Shown in pieces: positions 1-12,639 of a stretch of 64,000 nucleotides of DNA; within the stretch, counting starts at the first letter, position 1; each line of letters opens with the position of its first letter. Under the pieces are notes generated by a model. The model did not search any database, had not been told where the DNA came from, and was given only the letters and a program-made list of their open reading frames with translations. This DNA comes from Lingula anatina. Its lineage: Eukaryota; Brachiopoda; Lingulata; Lingulida; Lingulidae. Where the stretch lies: positions 1,277,177-1,341,176 of the forward strand of contig NW_019775635.1 of assembly GCF_001039355.2 (NCBI RefSeq). Direction: 5' to 3'. A program made the translations under genes and the position numbers.

Positions 1-44
1 AGTGTATGAGGTCGTTTCTTCTAACACCTTGTCTTAACATTCAG

Positions 45-1705
45 ATCAAGGACGGCGTTGCTGAGCCGTTTAATGAAGACAACTACTCCGAACGCGCATC
101 CGCCGTCTATCAACTCCAAACCAATGTCGTTCAGCGCGAGGTGACGTGTCGTCTGCGTCTAGAACCTGGAGTTTACTGCCTCATTCCAACTACTCAGAAA
201 ACTAACCAGGAAGCCGATTTTCTTCTCAGAATATGGACTGAAAAAGAAATACATTCCTGGTAAATGTGTTTATCAAGTTATTTTTTCACTTTTCTTTATA
301 ATTGAAGTTCCTAATTATTTCGTAATCCTTTAAAGCTTTCAAGAATGGTAATTGAAAAAATGATAGCAGCAATTTTTTTCTCGGCGTATTCATTATAGAT
401 TTTATTTTCAATCAGTCTGACTCCCTTTATGAGAATTCCTGTTTTCTACGTATTTTATAGTTGTACTTATATCCATGTCAGTGATGCCATGGCTGTTTAT
501 AGAAATTAGATTTATGGAACATCTAATAAAAGAGCCATCATGAGATTTCTTTGCAATTTCAGTTTAGTTGACGAAACGACGGGCCCCTATCAGCCGAAGG
601 TGTCTACCTCCATCCCGGTAAGTGTGTTTTTTATTAACAAGAAGTCAAGATATTTTGCATAACATAACATAACGTAACATAATAATGATAATGTTATAGT
701 GACAACAACGACGATCTGGAGCTTCAGATATTTATTCCCCACACTCAATTTTTCACAGAATCTACAAGTATTTATATTCTATTTTCCATTCTCATATTTC
801 CCATTCTCATATTACAAAATTCTATTCAATATTTCCTAATTCAGTAATTTAAATGAGACTTGTTTATGATTTAAAATATTTAAAATATTTTCCGAATTAC
901 TCATCTTGGATCCTGTCCAACTCAAGTATGCACGAGTTCTACACGTGTTAAACACGCGCAAATCGATAGAAAAATTAACCAATCAGATCCAACTATATCT
1001 GACTCTGAAAGGTTCCACCCTTTCCTTCTTCAAGAACAGTCTCTACACTCGTTGACACTTTAAGACATTTACTTTGCACTCAATAACTTCCTACACATTT
1101 TAAATGTTTTGTAATTATCGAAAGTGTATGTCATTTGCTTTCAAAATACACCCCTTCTCCAAAAGAAATCGTCCTCGAATTCTAAAACTTTACAACAACA
1201 ATAATAATAATAATAGTAATAATAGTAGTAGTAGTATTTTTTTTCAAATGTTGATTTTCTGCCACGAATAAAAAGTCTTCGCAGAAAAATGTTAAGTCAA
1301 AGTAATGGTCAATAAAATCCACACAGATTCTAGTTTTCTAAGCATGGTTATTTTTTTCAGTTGGATGGTGAGGATTCTAGCGTCCCCGAGAATTATTTAG
1401 GTCTCTCAAAGGATGTGTTCTTTAAATACGGTGGCCTGGAGGGGGCAGTAGACGGACGCGATCTACGGGTTCTCATTAACCATCTCTTCAGGAAAGGTAA
1501 GAGAGATGTTCCTTATATACCAAAACTAACTTGCTGCTTGATATATATTGCAATGTCTATTCTATTGAATCAGTCATGTTTTTTTGTTCTAACATTTCAA
1601 TACAATTGTATTGTTTTTATTTCAGATCTTGGAGACAGCGGAGGCTTCACCGTGGAACCGTGCCGCTCCTTGTTGTCTATGTTTGACGTATCTTTTGACA
1701 TCTGG

Positions 1706-1744
<39 letters not shown>

Positions 1745-2514
1745 GCGTTGAGGTGAACAAAGCTGTGATATGCCACGTTAAACGTCAGACCCAATATTGA
1801 TAATTTCTACAATCCATGAACTCTGTATGGTACAATAAGCAAAACAGAAAAAACAACAAACGTATGCGATATACTGAGAGACCATTCCCACAGATATTTG
1901 GATCGATCTATCTCCCTATTAAATTGTTATCAGCTTAACCGGTTTAAATGTCTGTCCCGCCTACTAAAGCTGTTATTGGATAATTATCTTTACCTCCTAG
2001 CTGATTCGGTAGGCGTGACAGACATTTAAGCAGGTTAGTTGATAGCAATTTAGTGAGACTCCCCAGAGAGTTAGACCGATCCAGATGGATCGATCTAGGT
2101 ATGTGAACCCAGTCTAAGTAACTTTAAAAAAAATTTTTTTAAACATTTCCTGAACACAGGTTTCAGGTCGATTCAGTAGGCTATCTGAACTTTGATCAAA
2201 CGTCAAAACTTTGGCAGCTTATACGTCGTTGGCGGGTAGGTGTAATTAGTTAACTTACCAGTATCACTTCTCTGAATAAGATTTAAAAATAAGAAAATAA
2301 GTGGAATGTTCAGACTCTGATAGTGCCGAGCGTGTGTTTCTTGTTAAACCTTGATGCATACCAGGGCCGTAGCCTCCGGGGGGCAGGGGGGGGCAGCTGC
2401 CCCCCCTGGAATTTGGAATTTTACACACCACACCCTTCGCCCCCTCGTGTCCGCTTACTGCCCCCCCTGGCATTTTGCTCAGGCTACGGCCCTGCATACA
2501 TTTTGCGTTCTTGA

Positions 2515-2567
<53 letters not shown>

Positions 2568-3700
2568 TGGAAGTGACGGAACGCTGTTAAAGTACTTGCT
2601 CTTTCAGTCATATAATTCTTGTTTTCACACAGGCCGTTTTCAAGAGGTACGACACATCTAGGTCAGGACTCATTGAAAGCTTTGAAGTTCGCAAACTATT
2701 CAGAGATATTGGTAAGTCTCTTCCGGTATGTATGCACGTAGATGGACAGACATGTAGTACATCTTTAAATGTTTACATTCAATTTGCTTTCGATTAGTGA
2801 AATGATACTAATTGACACATGCATTTCTGTTGAAATATATAATGAACAGATGCGATCGAAAAAGAGAATTTAACTTAAATGCTTAGCAAACCACTGTCTT
2901 ATAAATAATTATCTCGGTCTTTAGGTTTTCGACTAAACACACCCACAGTCACCGTAATAATTAGGAAATACGGGGGCAAACAGGAGAACATCAATTTTGA
3001 AGATTTTGTTCTGTGTGCCGCTAGGGTGCATACGTTATACAGTGAGTAGACTATCTCTACAATGTTGTGTCTTATTTATTATTTCTTGTTTGTGAAAGAC
3101 GCATTTATTATCAAGTATTCATAAAGATTTACATTTCTAAGTATGTTGAACTGAAATTATTTCTCTTCTTTTTGCAAAGTACAAATTAAAAAAAAAAGAA
3201 AGTTTATGGGTGAATGCCACCTTTACATTTCAGTATTCACACGCCTTTTTGTTGGTTGAATAGGTTTTTAACGTGCCTCCAAAACATTCAAAGATTTAGA
3301 AAATTGATTGTTAGTTATCAGTCGGCACCAGTATTTTTATAGAATGGTGTTTTACAATTATCTAGACAATATTTGGTATTTATTCAGGCAGTTATAAGAA
3401 ATACAGTAAAAGAGGTCTTGGAGACGATGCCAGGCTGAACATGGAACAGGTAAAGTTGGCTAAAATTCTGGCTTAATACATAGCCGTAAAAAATAAAATG
3501 AAACGTCTAAGCACTGATGACCGGCTTCATTGGTAGTATTGCTGATAGTTTTTTTTTTATTGCGCTTTCTTTTGAATCAATAATTTCAAAAAAATGTTTG
3601 GTATTAGAAAAATACATCGCACATTGAAAACTGTTATTTATTGGAGTTACCCTATAGTTTGCTTTTATTTCAGTGGATGCAAGTGGGTATGACACAGTGA
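45..3700 (+). CDS. Calpain-type cysteine protease, C-terminal part (5' end outside window)
   Basis: Eight exons, all phase-consistent: 45-259, 563-617, 1361-1496, 1626-1687, 2633-2711, 2925-3041, 3388-3449, 3674-3700 (TGA). They encode 250 residues. The first about 75 residues end a calpain C2-like (CBSW) domain, with EPGVYCLIPTT followed by FLLRIWTEK. Then comes a penta-EF-hand region: FFKYGGLEGAVDGRDL, CRSLLSMFD, a canonical loop YDTSRSGLIESFE with acidic or hydroxyl ligands at positions 1, 3, 5 and 12, a degenerate KYGGKQENINFEDF, and a C-terminal EQWMQVGMTQ replacing the usual EWLQLTMY-like end. The catalytic Cys/His/Asn domains must lie upstream of position 1, so activity cannot be judged. 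Calpains are Ca2+-activated cytosolic proteases. Only one EF loop looks fully ligand-competent. Candidate polyadenylation signals (AATAAA) occur near 4076 and 4147. Family assignment is firm; which calpain paralogue is not. Confidence 0.85.
1704..1745. repeat. (TTA)n microsatellite
   Basis: About 14 uninterrupted ATT/TTA units just downstream of calpain exon 4. It creates poly-Ile reading frames on both strands that are not genes. Confidence 0.95.
1879..2113. mobile_element. MITE with GATCGATC-containing terminal inverted repeats
   Basis: A 235-bp element in a calpain intron. The left end (AGACCATTCCCACAG, then GGATCGATCTA) is repeated inverted at the right end (GATCGATCTAGG, then GTGAACCCAGT). 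Flanks CTGAG and CTAAG could be a decayed 5-bp target duplication. It is clearly related to 20987-21198: both carry an internal TCCCGCCTACTA block and the same terminal design. It has no coding capacity. The superfamily is uncertain; TTCACA-type ends flanked by TTA/TAA are compatible with PIF/Harbinger. Confidence 0.7.
2362..2494. mobile_element. Short G/C-rich MITE, ends CAGGGCCGTAGCC
   Basis: A 133-bp foldback sequence in a calpain intron. Perfect 13-bp terminal inverted repeats, CAGGGCCGTAGCC and GGCTACGGCCCTG, enclose G-run and C-run tracts. The flanks CATAC (2357-2361) and CATAC (2495-2499) form a 5-bp target-site duplication. Related but diverged ends are at 10711 and 35879. Confidence 0.8.
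2514..2564. repeat. (GT)n(GA)n microsatellite
   Basis: GTGTGTGT followed by about 18 GA units. It produces spurious Arg-Glu and Leu-Ser reading frames. Confidence 0.95.
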
Positions 3701-5015
3701 CGTGGGGAAGGGTTTAGCACCATGAGACTTTGGGACGGTCACTTGTGTACTGATGAAGTGCCATGCTAGCTCATTTTATATAACTAACTATCATAAAGAG
3801 AAACCCCTAGTACACCGCAGCAATGCAGCAGATGCACTTTTAATTGAATTATTGTGAGCAGACGTTTTTGTGACATTATTATTATTTATTAAATCCCTGA
3901 TATAGACACGAGGCAGAAGAACGTTTACATATTTTTATTTATTATATGTTAACATATCATTTATTGTTTAAGTTTTAAGCAAGGGACAGTTTATGGGGTT
4001 CTCCTTTTGTTAACTCTTTCCATCTCTTTTCAAAAAGTTTGACTAACAGGCCCTGTACGTGGAAAAAATCTTCTGAATAAACCAATCAATATGAAAGCTG
4101 GGTCCTTGTAAGGGAAATTAAGGTAATAAACTTTTGTACATATTTAATAAAGTCGAAAAAATTGTGGTTGAAAGGTAAGAAAAACTGCTTTAAGATTTCT
4201 TATCCACGTTGTAAACTGCATATATCGTCCATACTTTCCATATTTTCAAATTTCATGTATCTACGTATCAATCAAGACCTTGAAAACGATAAAACCCCTT
4301 CAATAAAAGTATATGATGTCGATATTTCTATGTGTTATGTACAGGAAGACATGGCGGTGTAAGGGACTGGCCAGTCGTTTAGAACTAAATTATTTAATTA
4401 GAAATTAAATAAAACATCGAATCCAAGTACATGGACGGCGATTCATCGAATTGCTTGTTTTTTTCGATGAAAATTTGATTTGTCGGGAAAATCCAGGTTA
4501 AGAGGTTAGGATACCTTTAAGGTCCTAAGACATATTTTCAGTGACGGTCGTGTGTGAAATCCCACAAACTGTCCCTTTAATAGACGTTACCTAGGCAATA
4601 TCATAGCTGAATATTTACTGTTTTAGAAATATCATAACATCTAAACACATTTAATGAATAATGGTCGCACACAATGATAAAGTTTTAAAGATGGTTAAAA
4701 AAGATATTAGATGAAGGATGTGGAATCCATCTTTATTTACCCTGCCAAATAGTTGCCTGATATGAGACGCTGGTACCCCGCTATGCCGTGATATGACTTA
4801 CTCTTGAAAACAGGACACTAGGACATTGCGGCTCAGCAAATCTTTAACGAAACGATATTTTATTTTAGCAAATTACGTAGGTTTGCTTAGCCTATTCGCT
4901 GTTGGTCTGTTGGCTTATAGCTAGCTAAGAAGTATCTCTTTCTCATTGTGATATCCAGTTATAAATTGATAAAGTGTTCTAAAGAAAGTCGGCTATATTT
5001 GTTTGATGTCCTCCT
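3701..5015. other. Intergenic region, calpain 3' flank and 3' flank of GPCR 1
   Basis: Convergent intergenic DNA. It holds the likely calpain 3'UTR with AATAAA motifs near 4076 and 4147. I see no coding exon, RNA gene or transposon end in the rest. Confidence 0.6.
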
Positions 5016-7541
5016 TCATCGGCTCATCTGTGTCGGCTGTGTGGTCACTGTTCGAACTGAAAACAAAACGGTCCCCCAAAATTAAAAGTCTCAATAATTG
5101 CTCAATAATTGTTAATGGCCGTGAAGCCAGAATCTTATTAAAAAACAGTTTTTAAAGCATTATCAATAAGAAATTGTATCTAAATGTAACAACGATCGTC
5201 TTACAAATCCTAACAACATAAATAACAACAGCGATCTGTTGTTAAAAAGAAAACTGTCTACTAATTTAACCAGTCATTAAGTAAAAGCGTCTCATACATG
5301 ATTTTAATTATTCAGTTACATATCGAGTAACATCCAGTGTAGAAAATAATGACACAGGCACGCACGAACGAGCACACACACACACACACACACATACACA
5401 CACACACACACATACACACACACACACGCACACACACACGTGAGACCTGTCCTTACCTGGAGAAACTCTGCTGTGGTTCCTGTCCGCGGCACATCCCCAT
5501 AACATGTCGTGTACCCCTCTCCTCACTGTGTCACTCTTCCAGCAGTAGACCACTGGGTTGATGGCGCTGTTAGCATAGGCCAACAACTTGACAGAAAACT
5601 CGATGTGGTGAAGATACTTGAAATACGATAGCCTCAATGACGAAGGAACCTACAATATTAATGATCATAAAAAGAAAATAAGGTCTTTTTGTAAGATTTA
5701 ATGGGGGGGGGGGGATAATACTTTTTGCCTCCTTTTTATGACACTTTTGCAATATCTCAAATAAATTAAGAAAGGTACACCAGGAGCGTCCGTCTAGATT
5801 TTTTAAACCAAAACGATTTCGATCCTTTACAAAAGGTGTTAAAAGATCTTAAAAGAAACCCACACAGGCATGTTCCATGTTCTAACTGCAAATTGTCATT
5901 TTTTTATTAATCACTCTTATCCTGACATCCTGCAACGTACGGTATAGTACCTGTGTATTGGATAATACCACAGCTTTTTTGTTATGGCGTTATTGCCAGC
6001 TAGCCTCTACGTTAGAGAGCACTCCAAACCCATGTCGCTGAACAGATCTGACAAGGAAGGGCATTTGATAGTACTTCTGACACAAACACAAGAAGGTATT
6101 TTTAAATGTTAAAACACGCTATTGTTGGGCTGTGTCACATTAATCCGTATATTTCTCCTGAGAACGTCATATCTCACCGCGCTGGTGGGCGTGGTCCTGT
6201 AGATATCCCAAACCATCAGAATCTGGAGTGGAGACCACGTGATTATGAACACTACGAACACGACCAACAGCAAATGGACCAGCTGGAATAGAAATATCAG
6301 TAAGCTATTTACAGAATATCTATCATAAAATCTGGAATTTGTAAAAAAATTTCCCCCTTTTTAGAGTTATTCTTTGGAATTTATTGCTTGTCTTTTATTG
6401 GTATAATACATAATATTGACATTTTAAGATGAACAACAGCCAAAAAAAAAGTGATACGAGATGCCTTGCTTACAAAATGCATTTACAAAACTAAGTAGCA
6501 TTTCATATAGTGTAATATCGCAGTACCGTCCCTATTTTTGTCCCGGAACTTACCTTTTTCCTCGCAACGTTGTGGACGCCCACAAAAATGCCGTCTGGAT
6601 CACGTGTAGGAGTTTCTCGCAGTTTCCACAGTGTGTGAGAAACCATGGCAACGATGGCAACAACTGGAAAAACATAGGAGACCACAAAATACACTGTCCC
6701 GTAGGCGCGCCTCTTTACCTCGTGTCTCAAGACTATACATTCTGAAGTTGAGGGGCCAAACGTCCACTTGAACTGCACGTGCCTCATGATGAACACCCAG
6801 GGTAAGGAGATCGCCACGGACAGCGTCCATATCACAGCCAAGACCACGAAAACACAGTATGGCTTGCGCTGAGTTATGAATCTTCGCCCGGTGTACATGG
6901 CGGCAACAAACCGATCGAAGGCCATAGCCGTTACCGTCAGTATTCCACAGGTTTTTAATGTACCTGAAAAGGTGATTGAAATGTTTATATCAAGCAGACA
7001 TCAAGCAACACATTAAAAAGACATAAATAATTAAAATCTTTTAGGTATTTTTGTGTTTTATTGAAAAATGTACAGATTTTTACCAAACATTGAAACGCAG
7101 AGCACAAAAGCCAACACAACATATAATGCAAGTACAAGCTTTGTTTGTACTTATTTTCATAATACTTAAAGAAATAAACAAACAGAAAATAATTAACTTA
7201 CTGGGTAAAAATGCACTTCCAATTTTGCACAAGACGGGTCCGAGCGGCCATTTCCAAGCTGGGTAAATACTGGTTACCATGGTGACCCACATACACAGCG
7301 TCGCCGTCAACAGATCCGTAAGCGCCAGGTTAATCATATAACAATTGTACACTGTTCTCAACCTTTTGCTTCTTAAAACTGTTAGAATCACGACACCATT
7401 CCCGCCCACTGTGACCACCATCAATATCCCAAACAATATCACCTTGACAACCAGCTCTAATGGGGAACTGTTTTCTCGACCAAAAAGTTTATCCAAAATG
7501 TCTAAATTTGCGGAGGAGTTTTCGACCGAGAAGTTTGTCAT
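5016..7541 (-). CDS. Class A (rhodopsin-like) peptide-type GPCR, paralogue 1
   Basis: Five exons in order: 7541-7202, 6963-6554, 6282-6178, 5649-5457, 5056-5016. They sum to 1089 nt and 362 residues with every junction in phase. The ATG gives a short N-terminus with N-glycosylation sites (NFS, NSS). TM1 carries GNGVVILTV and TM2 NLALTDLL. The TM3 end has DRF in place of DRY, TM6 has TWSPLQ and TM7 NSAINPVVYCW. A disulfide pair is likely between the TM3 Cys (VLCKIG) and the ECL2 Cys (SECIV). The short last exon (VRTVTTQPTQMSR) is the least certain: a later acceptor would instead give a tail ending DIKQI and stopping at 4993. A plasma-membrane receptor coupling a neuropeptide-like ligand to G proteins is expected from the family; the ligand is unknown. 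Intron positions match the neighbour at 8534-11606, so the two are tandem duplicates. Confidence 0.85.
5372..5441. repeat. (AC)n microsatellite
   Basis: About 34 interrupted CA units immediately after the splice donor of GPCR 1 exon 4. It generates Val-Cys and His-Thr pseudo-ORFs. Confidence 0.95.
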
Positions 7542-8533
7542 CTTGAAAGAACTACGCCATAATCTTGAATGTGGACACTGCTGCGTGGTTTACGATGTGC
7601 GTCGAGTACACTGTGAGTACACTGACAACGGAGAACCAAGTCAGCTTAGACAGTATATACAAGTACTCCGAGCAACACGTAAGATTTCACAGTAAAGTAA
7701 ACGGAGCCCATCTGTCCAGTGACTTGTGGATTGTGCACTAAGAAAAGAAGTGCAGTTTTAATATATCTCAGCCACACTTAATATTAGAGGAATCGATTTC
7801 CCTCTGATGATGGGAGGCGTTTGTTTTGTTATATAATTCAAGATTGTCAGGGTGAATCATGGAAATTGCATATTAGTTGACGTAGATTTTTTCAGAAAAT
7901 GTTAGTCTACAAATCAACCGGAAATATTCTTAAGGAGTTTTTATGGCTTCTACTCCATTGCCTAGGAAAGGTATAAAACATTATTGAGAAGGGCACTGAC
8001 GACTCTTTCTGACACCTGTGTTTCATGCGTTTTAATAACGCTGACATTTCCGTGTTTAGCGAAGATTTTATTAAATATTTGTCTCTGTGGAGGACTCAGA
8101 TTTTATTACATAGATGTTCATGAATAATTTCAGACCAGTTCTTGTATATAGTCAACAAAATTATTTTCCATGAATTTTTATAATTTTAAATCACTGCAAC
8201 ATACAAAAAATGTTTCAAAGAAATAACATATAAAAACCATAATGGAAATCAAAAGTCACAGGTATTCTTTATAAATATCTGGAGTGCACAGAAGATGCCA
8301 TTACAAGCTTAAAATACAAGGAAATTGTTTGCGGTATTAATTCTTATTTATTACGACTTAAGTAACAGAAAAAGTATATTTCGAAAAGATGCGATACCTG
8401 TCAATAATGACAAGGACAAAAAATAAGGTCTTGAACTTGAATCAATATAACTTACTACTTCGTAGGGACCCGTATCTCGCTATTCATTGTAAAGAAATTA
8501 GCCTTTGGATAAAATGACGCCATATATTTTTAT
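7542..8533. other. Region between the two GPCR genes
   Basis: It contains the 5' flank of GPCR 1 and the 3' flank of GPCR 2. It is AT-rich, and I see no exon, tRNA or element ends. Confidence 0.6.
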
Positions 8534-11500
8534 TTACACTATATTCTTATTTGGTACCACACAAGAAGGTGCGGTACCAGCAGGTTGCGCACCACAGGGA
8601 TAATTCACTTTCCACTGCTTGGAAGTCCCCTCACTTGTACGGGTAATACAGAGATTACTTTTCTCATCAGGAATGTCTTCCGTGTCTGCCGTGTGACCGA
8701 CGTCGGTGGCCCCAGGGCGAGACGACACGTACGATATCCGAATTACCGTCTCGTTTTCTTCTACTAACGATTCCAGCGGAAGCTGCGACTTTCGCCGGAC
8801 TTTGACCTCACGGAAATCAATCTGGAGCTGTCCCGCCTGTCCGCCTTCCTCGGGGTTCATTCCATTCCCCAGCTGATCCGAGGGCCGAGCTGAAAATACA
8901 TCTCAAGTTTTAATATTGAACTATTTTACTTCTGTTTTAGATTAATTACACTGATAGACAATGAACTGACAATTTAAAATACAAATTCAAAACATGACGA
9001 CAAAATTAAGCATATATGAGAAAAAAATGAGAGAGAGAGAGGACTCACTAGGCTCCACCCTGTTAGCGGTCCAAATAGCTCTGAAAATACGAGCAAAACC
9101 TCGGCGGAAGTTTTCGTTCAGTCCGCCATACATTACAGGGTTCAAGGCGCTGTTCAACTGGGCGAGATAAAACACGGCAAACTTGATGCGCTTATCAAAA
9201 TCTTGCTGGAAACGAAACAAAAAATGATTAACTAATTTTAATTCAATATTTTTCAACATGACCTTTCATTATTCATGAAACCACGTCAGATTTTGACCCC
9301 ACTAAGCCCGCTAGACCTTCATTATCTTTTACAATGCTGTCTACTTCAGCATTACTGCAACGATCATAAAAACCAATAGGTGTATTTTAAAGGGATAACA
9401 AATGTTCATTTTGGTCAAAAAATGAATTTTCCTGGGGTAAAGGACAACTTTCCCATACTTACCAATGGATGGTTAATGAATCCATTCCCACTTTCAAAGT
9501 TAGTCCCTGTTTTTTAATTAATTAATTTTTTTTCTAAAAAGTTTGGTTTTTCGTAATATTATCTTAAGAGATTATTACAGAGTGTAGCCATCTATGGGAT
9601 TCATGTGACGTGATGGCAAGCACAAATTCCAGAATAATTGAGTTAACAGCCGTTTTGGGGTAAAATAGAATTCATTATATTTTTATGAGTTGTTTACAAT
9701 GTATTTATTGTGAAATATGGATATCTTAAGAACAGTTGTTATCCCTTCATTGATGGGTCAGATATATCGCTGGTCCTGCTATATATCGACAAAGGTGGGG
9801 TCTGTCCTGTCCCCTGTTTACCTGGTGCTTTATGTGATCCTTCCTGACCTGGGTGTTGGACCTGTCTCTGTAGAGGTCAAACAGAACGATAGCTTGTTCT
9901 GGCGTCCAGCAGACGATAAACGCCACCAGGACCACTAGTAACATACGAATCACCTGCAACATTGACATTACCCCTTCATGTGTGATATAGACATTCACGG
10001 GGACGATAGAAATCTTCATTTTACTATGCTGTTGATCAAACATGAGAAAATTTAATTAAAATGTATTAATATTTGAGTGAGAACAATTGAGAGCTGTTTC
10101 ATCTTATGCGTTTTTAAAGCAATCTTGTATTTAAACACCAAACAAAAGGCAATTACACGTTAAACATACTCTTATTAAACCTAAAACTAAATCTTTTAAG
10201 ATAAAAACCTCAAGACCTCTGAATCTTGGGGGTGATGCTTACTAACCCTTTTCTTGGCTTTATTACGTGACGACCTCACGGAGTCTAACTGTACCCCCGG
10301 GAACTGTCTGTTCCACAAGGCACAGCCTATCATCAGGTAAGCCAGACTCATTACCAGGATAGGGCAGAAGTACATGACCACCGTCGTGAAAAAAGTATAC
10401 GCAAATTTCCCAGGCGCCTCCGTGTTGCACTCGTGGTCAATGATATATTTCGGCCATACCTCCAGACACGAGACTTCCACTCTGTTTTTCCAGTGGACCT
10501 CGTACACGTCCCTGACGACCAGATGCGGGGACGCCACGGCTATGGAGACCAGCCAGACCAGCACCAGACAGATGGTGACACGGCGGTGAGTGATGCGACA
10601 TTTCAGAGGATAGACTATGACGAAGAACCTATCCACGGCGATGATGGTCAGAGTAAGAACACTGCACGTCAGGAAAGTGACTGCAAGTTTGGAAGAAACA
10701 CAAGACATATCAGGCCCGTAGCTAGTAATTCAAAAAGGGGCGTTCTTTTTGTGAAAAAGTGAACCTTTTACCATGAAACATTCATCTACATAGATAAAAT
10801 TTTACCCAGAGGAGACCTTTTCCCAGTAAAATGGGGCGTCCTTTTGAATCCCCCCCCCCCCCCGGCAACGGATTTGCACGTGAATCAAGGAGTGATAATT
10901 GTACTCATTTAGACTTCTCTTAGTCAATGCTGATGGCTTATTTAGTAAATTCATTGGAAAGAACCCCTGATGCATATATTAATATACACTTAAAATACAC
11001 TACGCTACCCAACCCCAATCACGATTTAAAGATACCATTTAGGCCCTATATATCAATTTCCTATTGATCCTGCATGATAAAAAATTACTCCTATTCCTAG
11101 TATTAATACGGTTGAATATTATTTTTTTTTAATTTTCTGTAATGTAACATTTTCCTTCATTTATCTTTAAACGCAAATAACACAGACTCAACCAGCCCAT
11201 ATCTACCTTCTAAAAACGTGCTCCCCTTACACACGCTGCTGTGAAACGGGTACTCCACGCTTATGGCCGCCCCAGCGTTCGTCCAAGAACATGTCAACAC
11301 GACCAAGATGTCCGTCACCGCCAGGTTGACCAGATACATGTTGATCACTTGTTGTTTCATGGCTTTGTTTCTCATGACGATCACGATGACCAGAGCGTTC
11401 CCTATGATCCCGTGCAGGACCAGGAGTACGGTGACCAGTACCTTGACCACGACCTCCCACAGAGGGATGGCCGGACTGGACTGGTTGGGGATCAAGATTG

Positions 11501-11606
11501 TCCACTTGGGGTCCGGGGGATTGAAGGGCAGCTGTTCTCCCGGCTGAAAGGCACACCTGGGACCCGCAGGTGGCCATAGTGTCCCGTTCCTGGAGACGTT
11601 CACCAT
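8534..11606 (-). CDS. Class A (rhodopsin-like) peptide-type GPCR, paralogue 2
   Basis: Five exons in order: 11606-11207, 10680-10247, 9953-9822, 9205-9049, 8889-8534. They total 1479 nt and 492 residues, all in phase. The N-terminus has NVS and NGT glycosylation sites and a Pro-rich stretch. TM1 is GNALVIVIV, TM2 NLAVTDIL, the TM3 end VDRFFVIVYP (DRF variant), TM6 CWTPEQ and TM7 NSALNPVMYGG. ECL2 contains SCLEVWP and DHECN. The long C-tail is rich in Ser/Thr and acidic residues, giving possible kinase/arrestin sites. The TM6-TM7 spacing equals that of the upstream paralogue, which supports using the GTAAAC donor at 9821 rather than the weak GT after SNTQ. Introns inside TM3 (phase 1) and before TM6 (phase 0) are shared with paralogue 1. 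Ligand unknown. Confidence 0.9.
10711..10863. mobile_element. Decayed MITE, CAGGCCCGTAGC family
   Basis: It starts CAGGCCCGTAGCTAG and shares the internal blocks TTCAAAAAGGGGCG and ATAAAATTTTACCCAGAGG with the element at 35879-36038. The right end is eroded after a C-run. It lies in intron 1 of GPCR 2. Confidence 0.65.
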
Positions 11607-12606
11607 GGTTTAATGACAGGAGGCTTTTCGATCAAAGTATTGAGAAAACGCTGGCTCTCTTGCACTGTTCCTGCTTGGTTCCTTGAACACGCCGATTACC
11701 ATCTACCTGAGTGGAAATACCGGAGGAGTATTCAACCCTGAAACCTAATAAATCGCTAACGATTTTCAAAACTCTGAGAAATCACCATGTCCTCGCTGCT
11801 GACGTTGACTGCATTTTGATTACAGCTGTGATAAATGAGCCAATACCGCACACTGGGAAAACTCTGTCTACAATAAACGTCGTCGTAAATAACCATTTCT
11901 CGCAATGGACTCCAACAACCTCTCCTATATTGCTACAATTAACTCAAGTGTTTGAGCGGACATAGCTCATTCCATTTGATTAATATTTTAGGTTTCTTAA
12001 TTGCCAATATATTGCAGCCTAGAAGTGGTTTAAGACTGGCACGGAGCATTTGGAGACTAGGAAGATAAGAGTTATTTTGCGTCATCACCAGTTAAACGTT
12101 CTGTCAAGTTCAACGTGGAATAACACTCGAAGACGAGTCCTGGATGCAACGGACATATATAAGATATACTTAAAATCTTCATGTATTTTTAACAAAAGTT
12201 GCTTGAAGGTACCAAGCGCTTCACAAAATCACATCCCCTTGCTTGTCAATAATAAAACTATCGGGGACGCCACCCCAATCATGAAGGTCATATTCATCTT
12301 TTACCTCGTTTTGCTTAAACTTAAAAATTGGAAGGGTGGCACGCGCTGAAGTCGTTTACTGGCATTTATTACGGTACATTTAAGAAGCAACGTGATATGT
12401 TAGCAGCCAGTCGAAGTCAATTGCTTAATAACAACTCTAGAATTATGTGTGAGCGCAGTAATAAACGTACACGTCACAGATCAGAAGAATATGCAACGGA
12501 TTCCTGCCGCAGTTGAACCAGTGTTCAATTTCTCAGTTGAAAGTTTTGTCCTTTAATGAAGATTTGATTTATAAAGCAATTGCTTAAATATATTTCGATA
12601 AAATTC

Positions 12607-12639
<33 letters not shown>

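Noticed and set aside
2264-2611. Ser-Leu and Arg-Glu repeat ORFs around 2264-2611
   Set aside because: They come from the (GT)n(GA)n microsatellite and the G/C-rich MITE.
5308-5637. Minus-strand ORF ending in a Cys-Val repeat as a full receptor C-terminus
   Set aside because: The frame runs past a good splice donor (GTAAGG at 5456) into the (AC)n microsatellite. The receptor exon ends at 5457 and the repeat is intronic.
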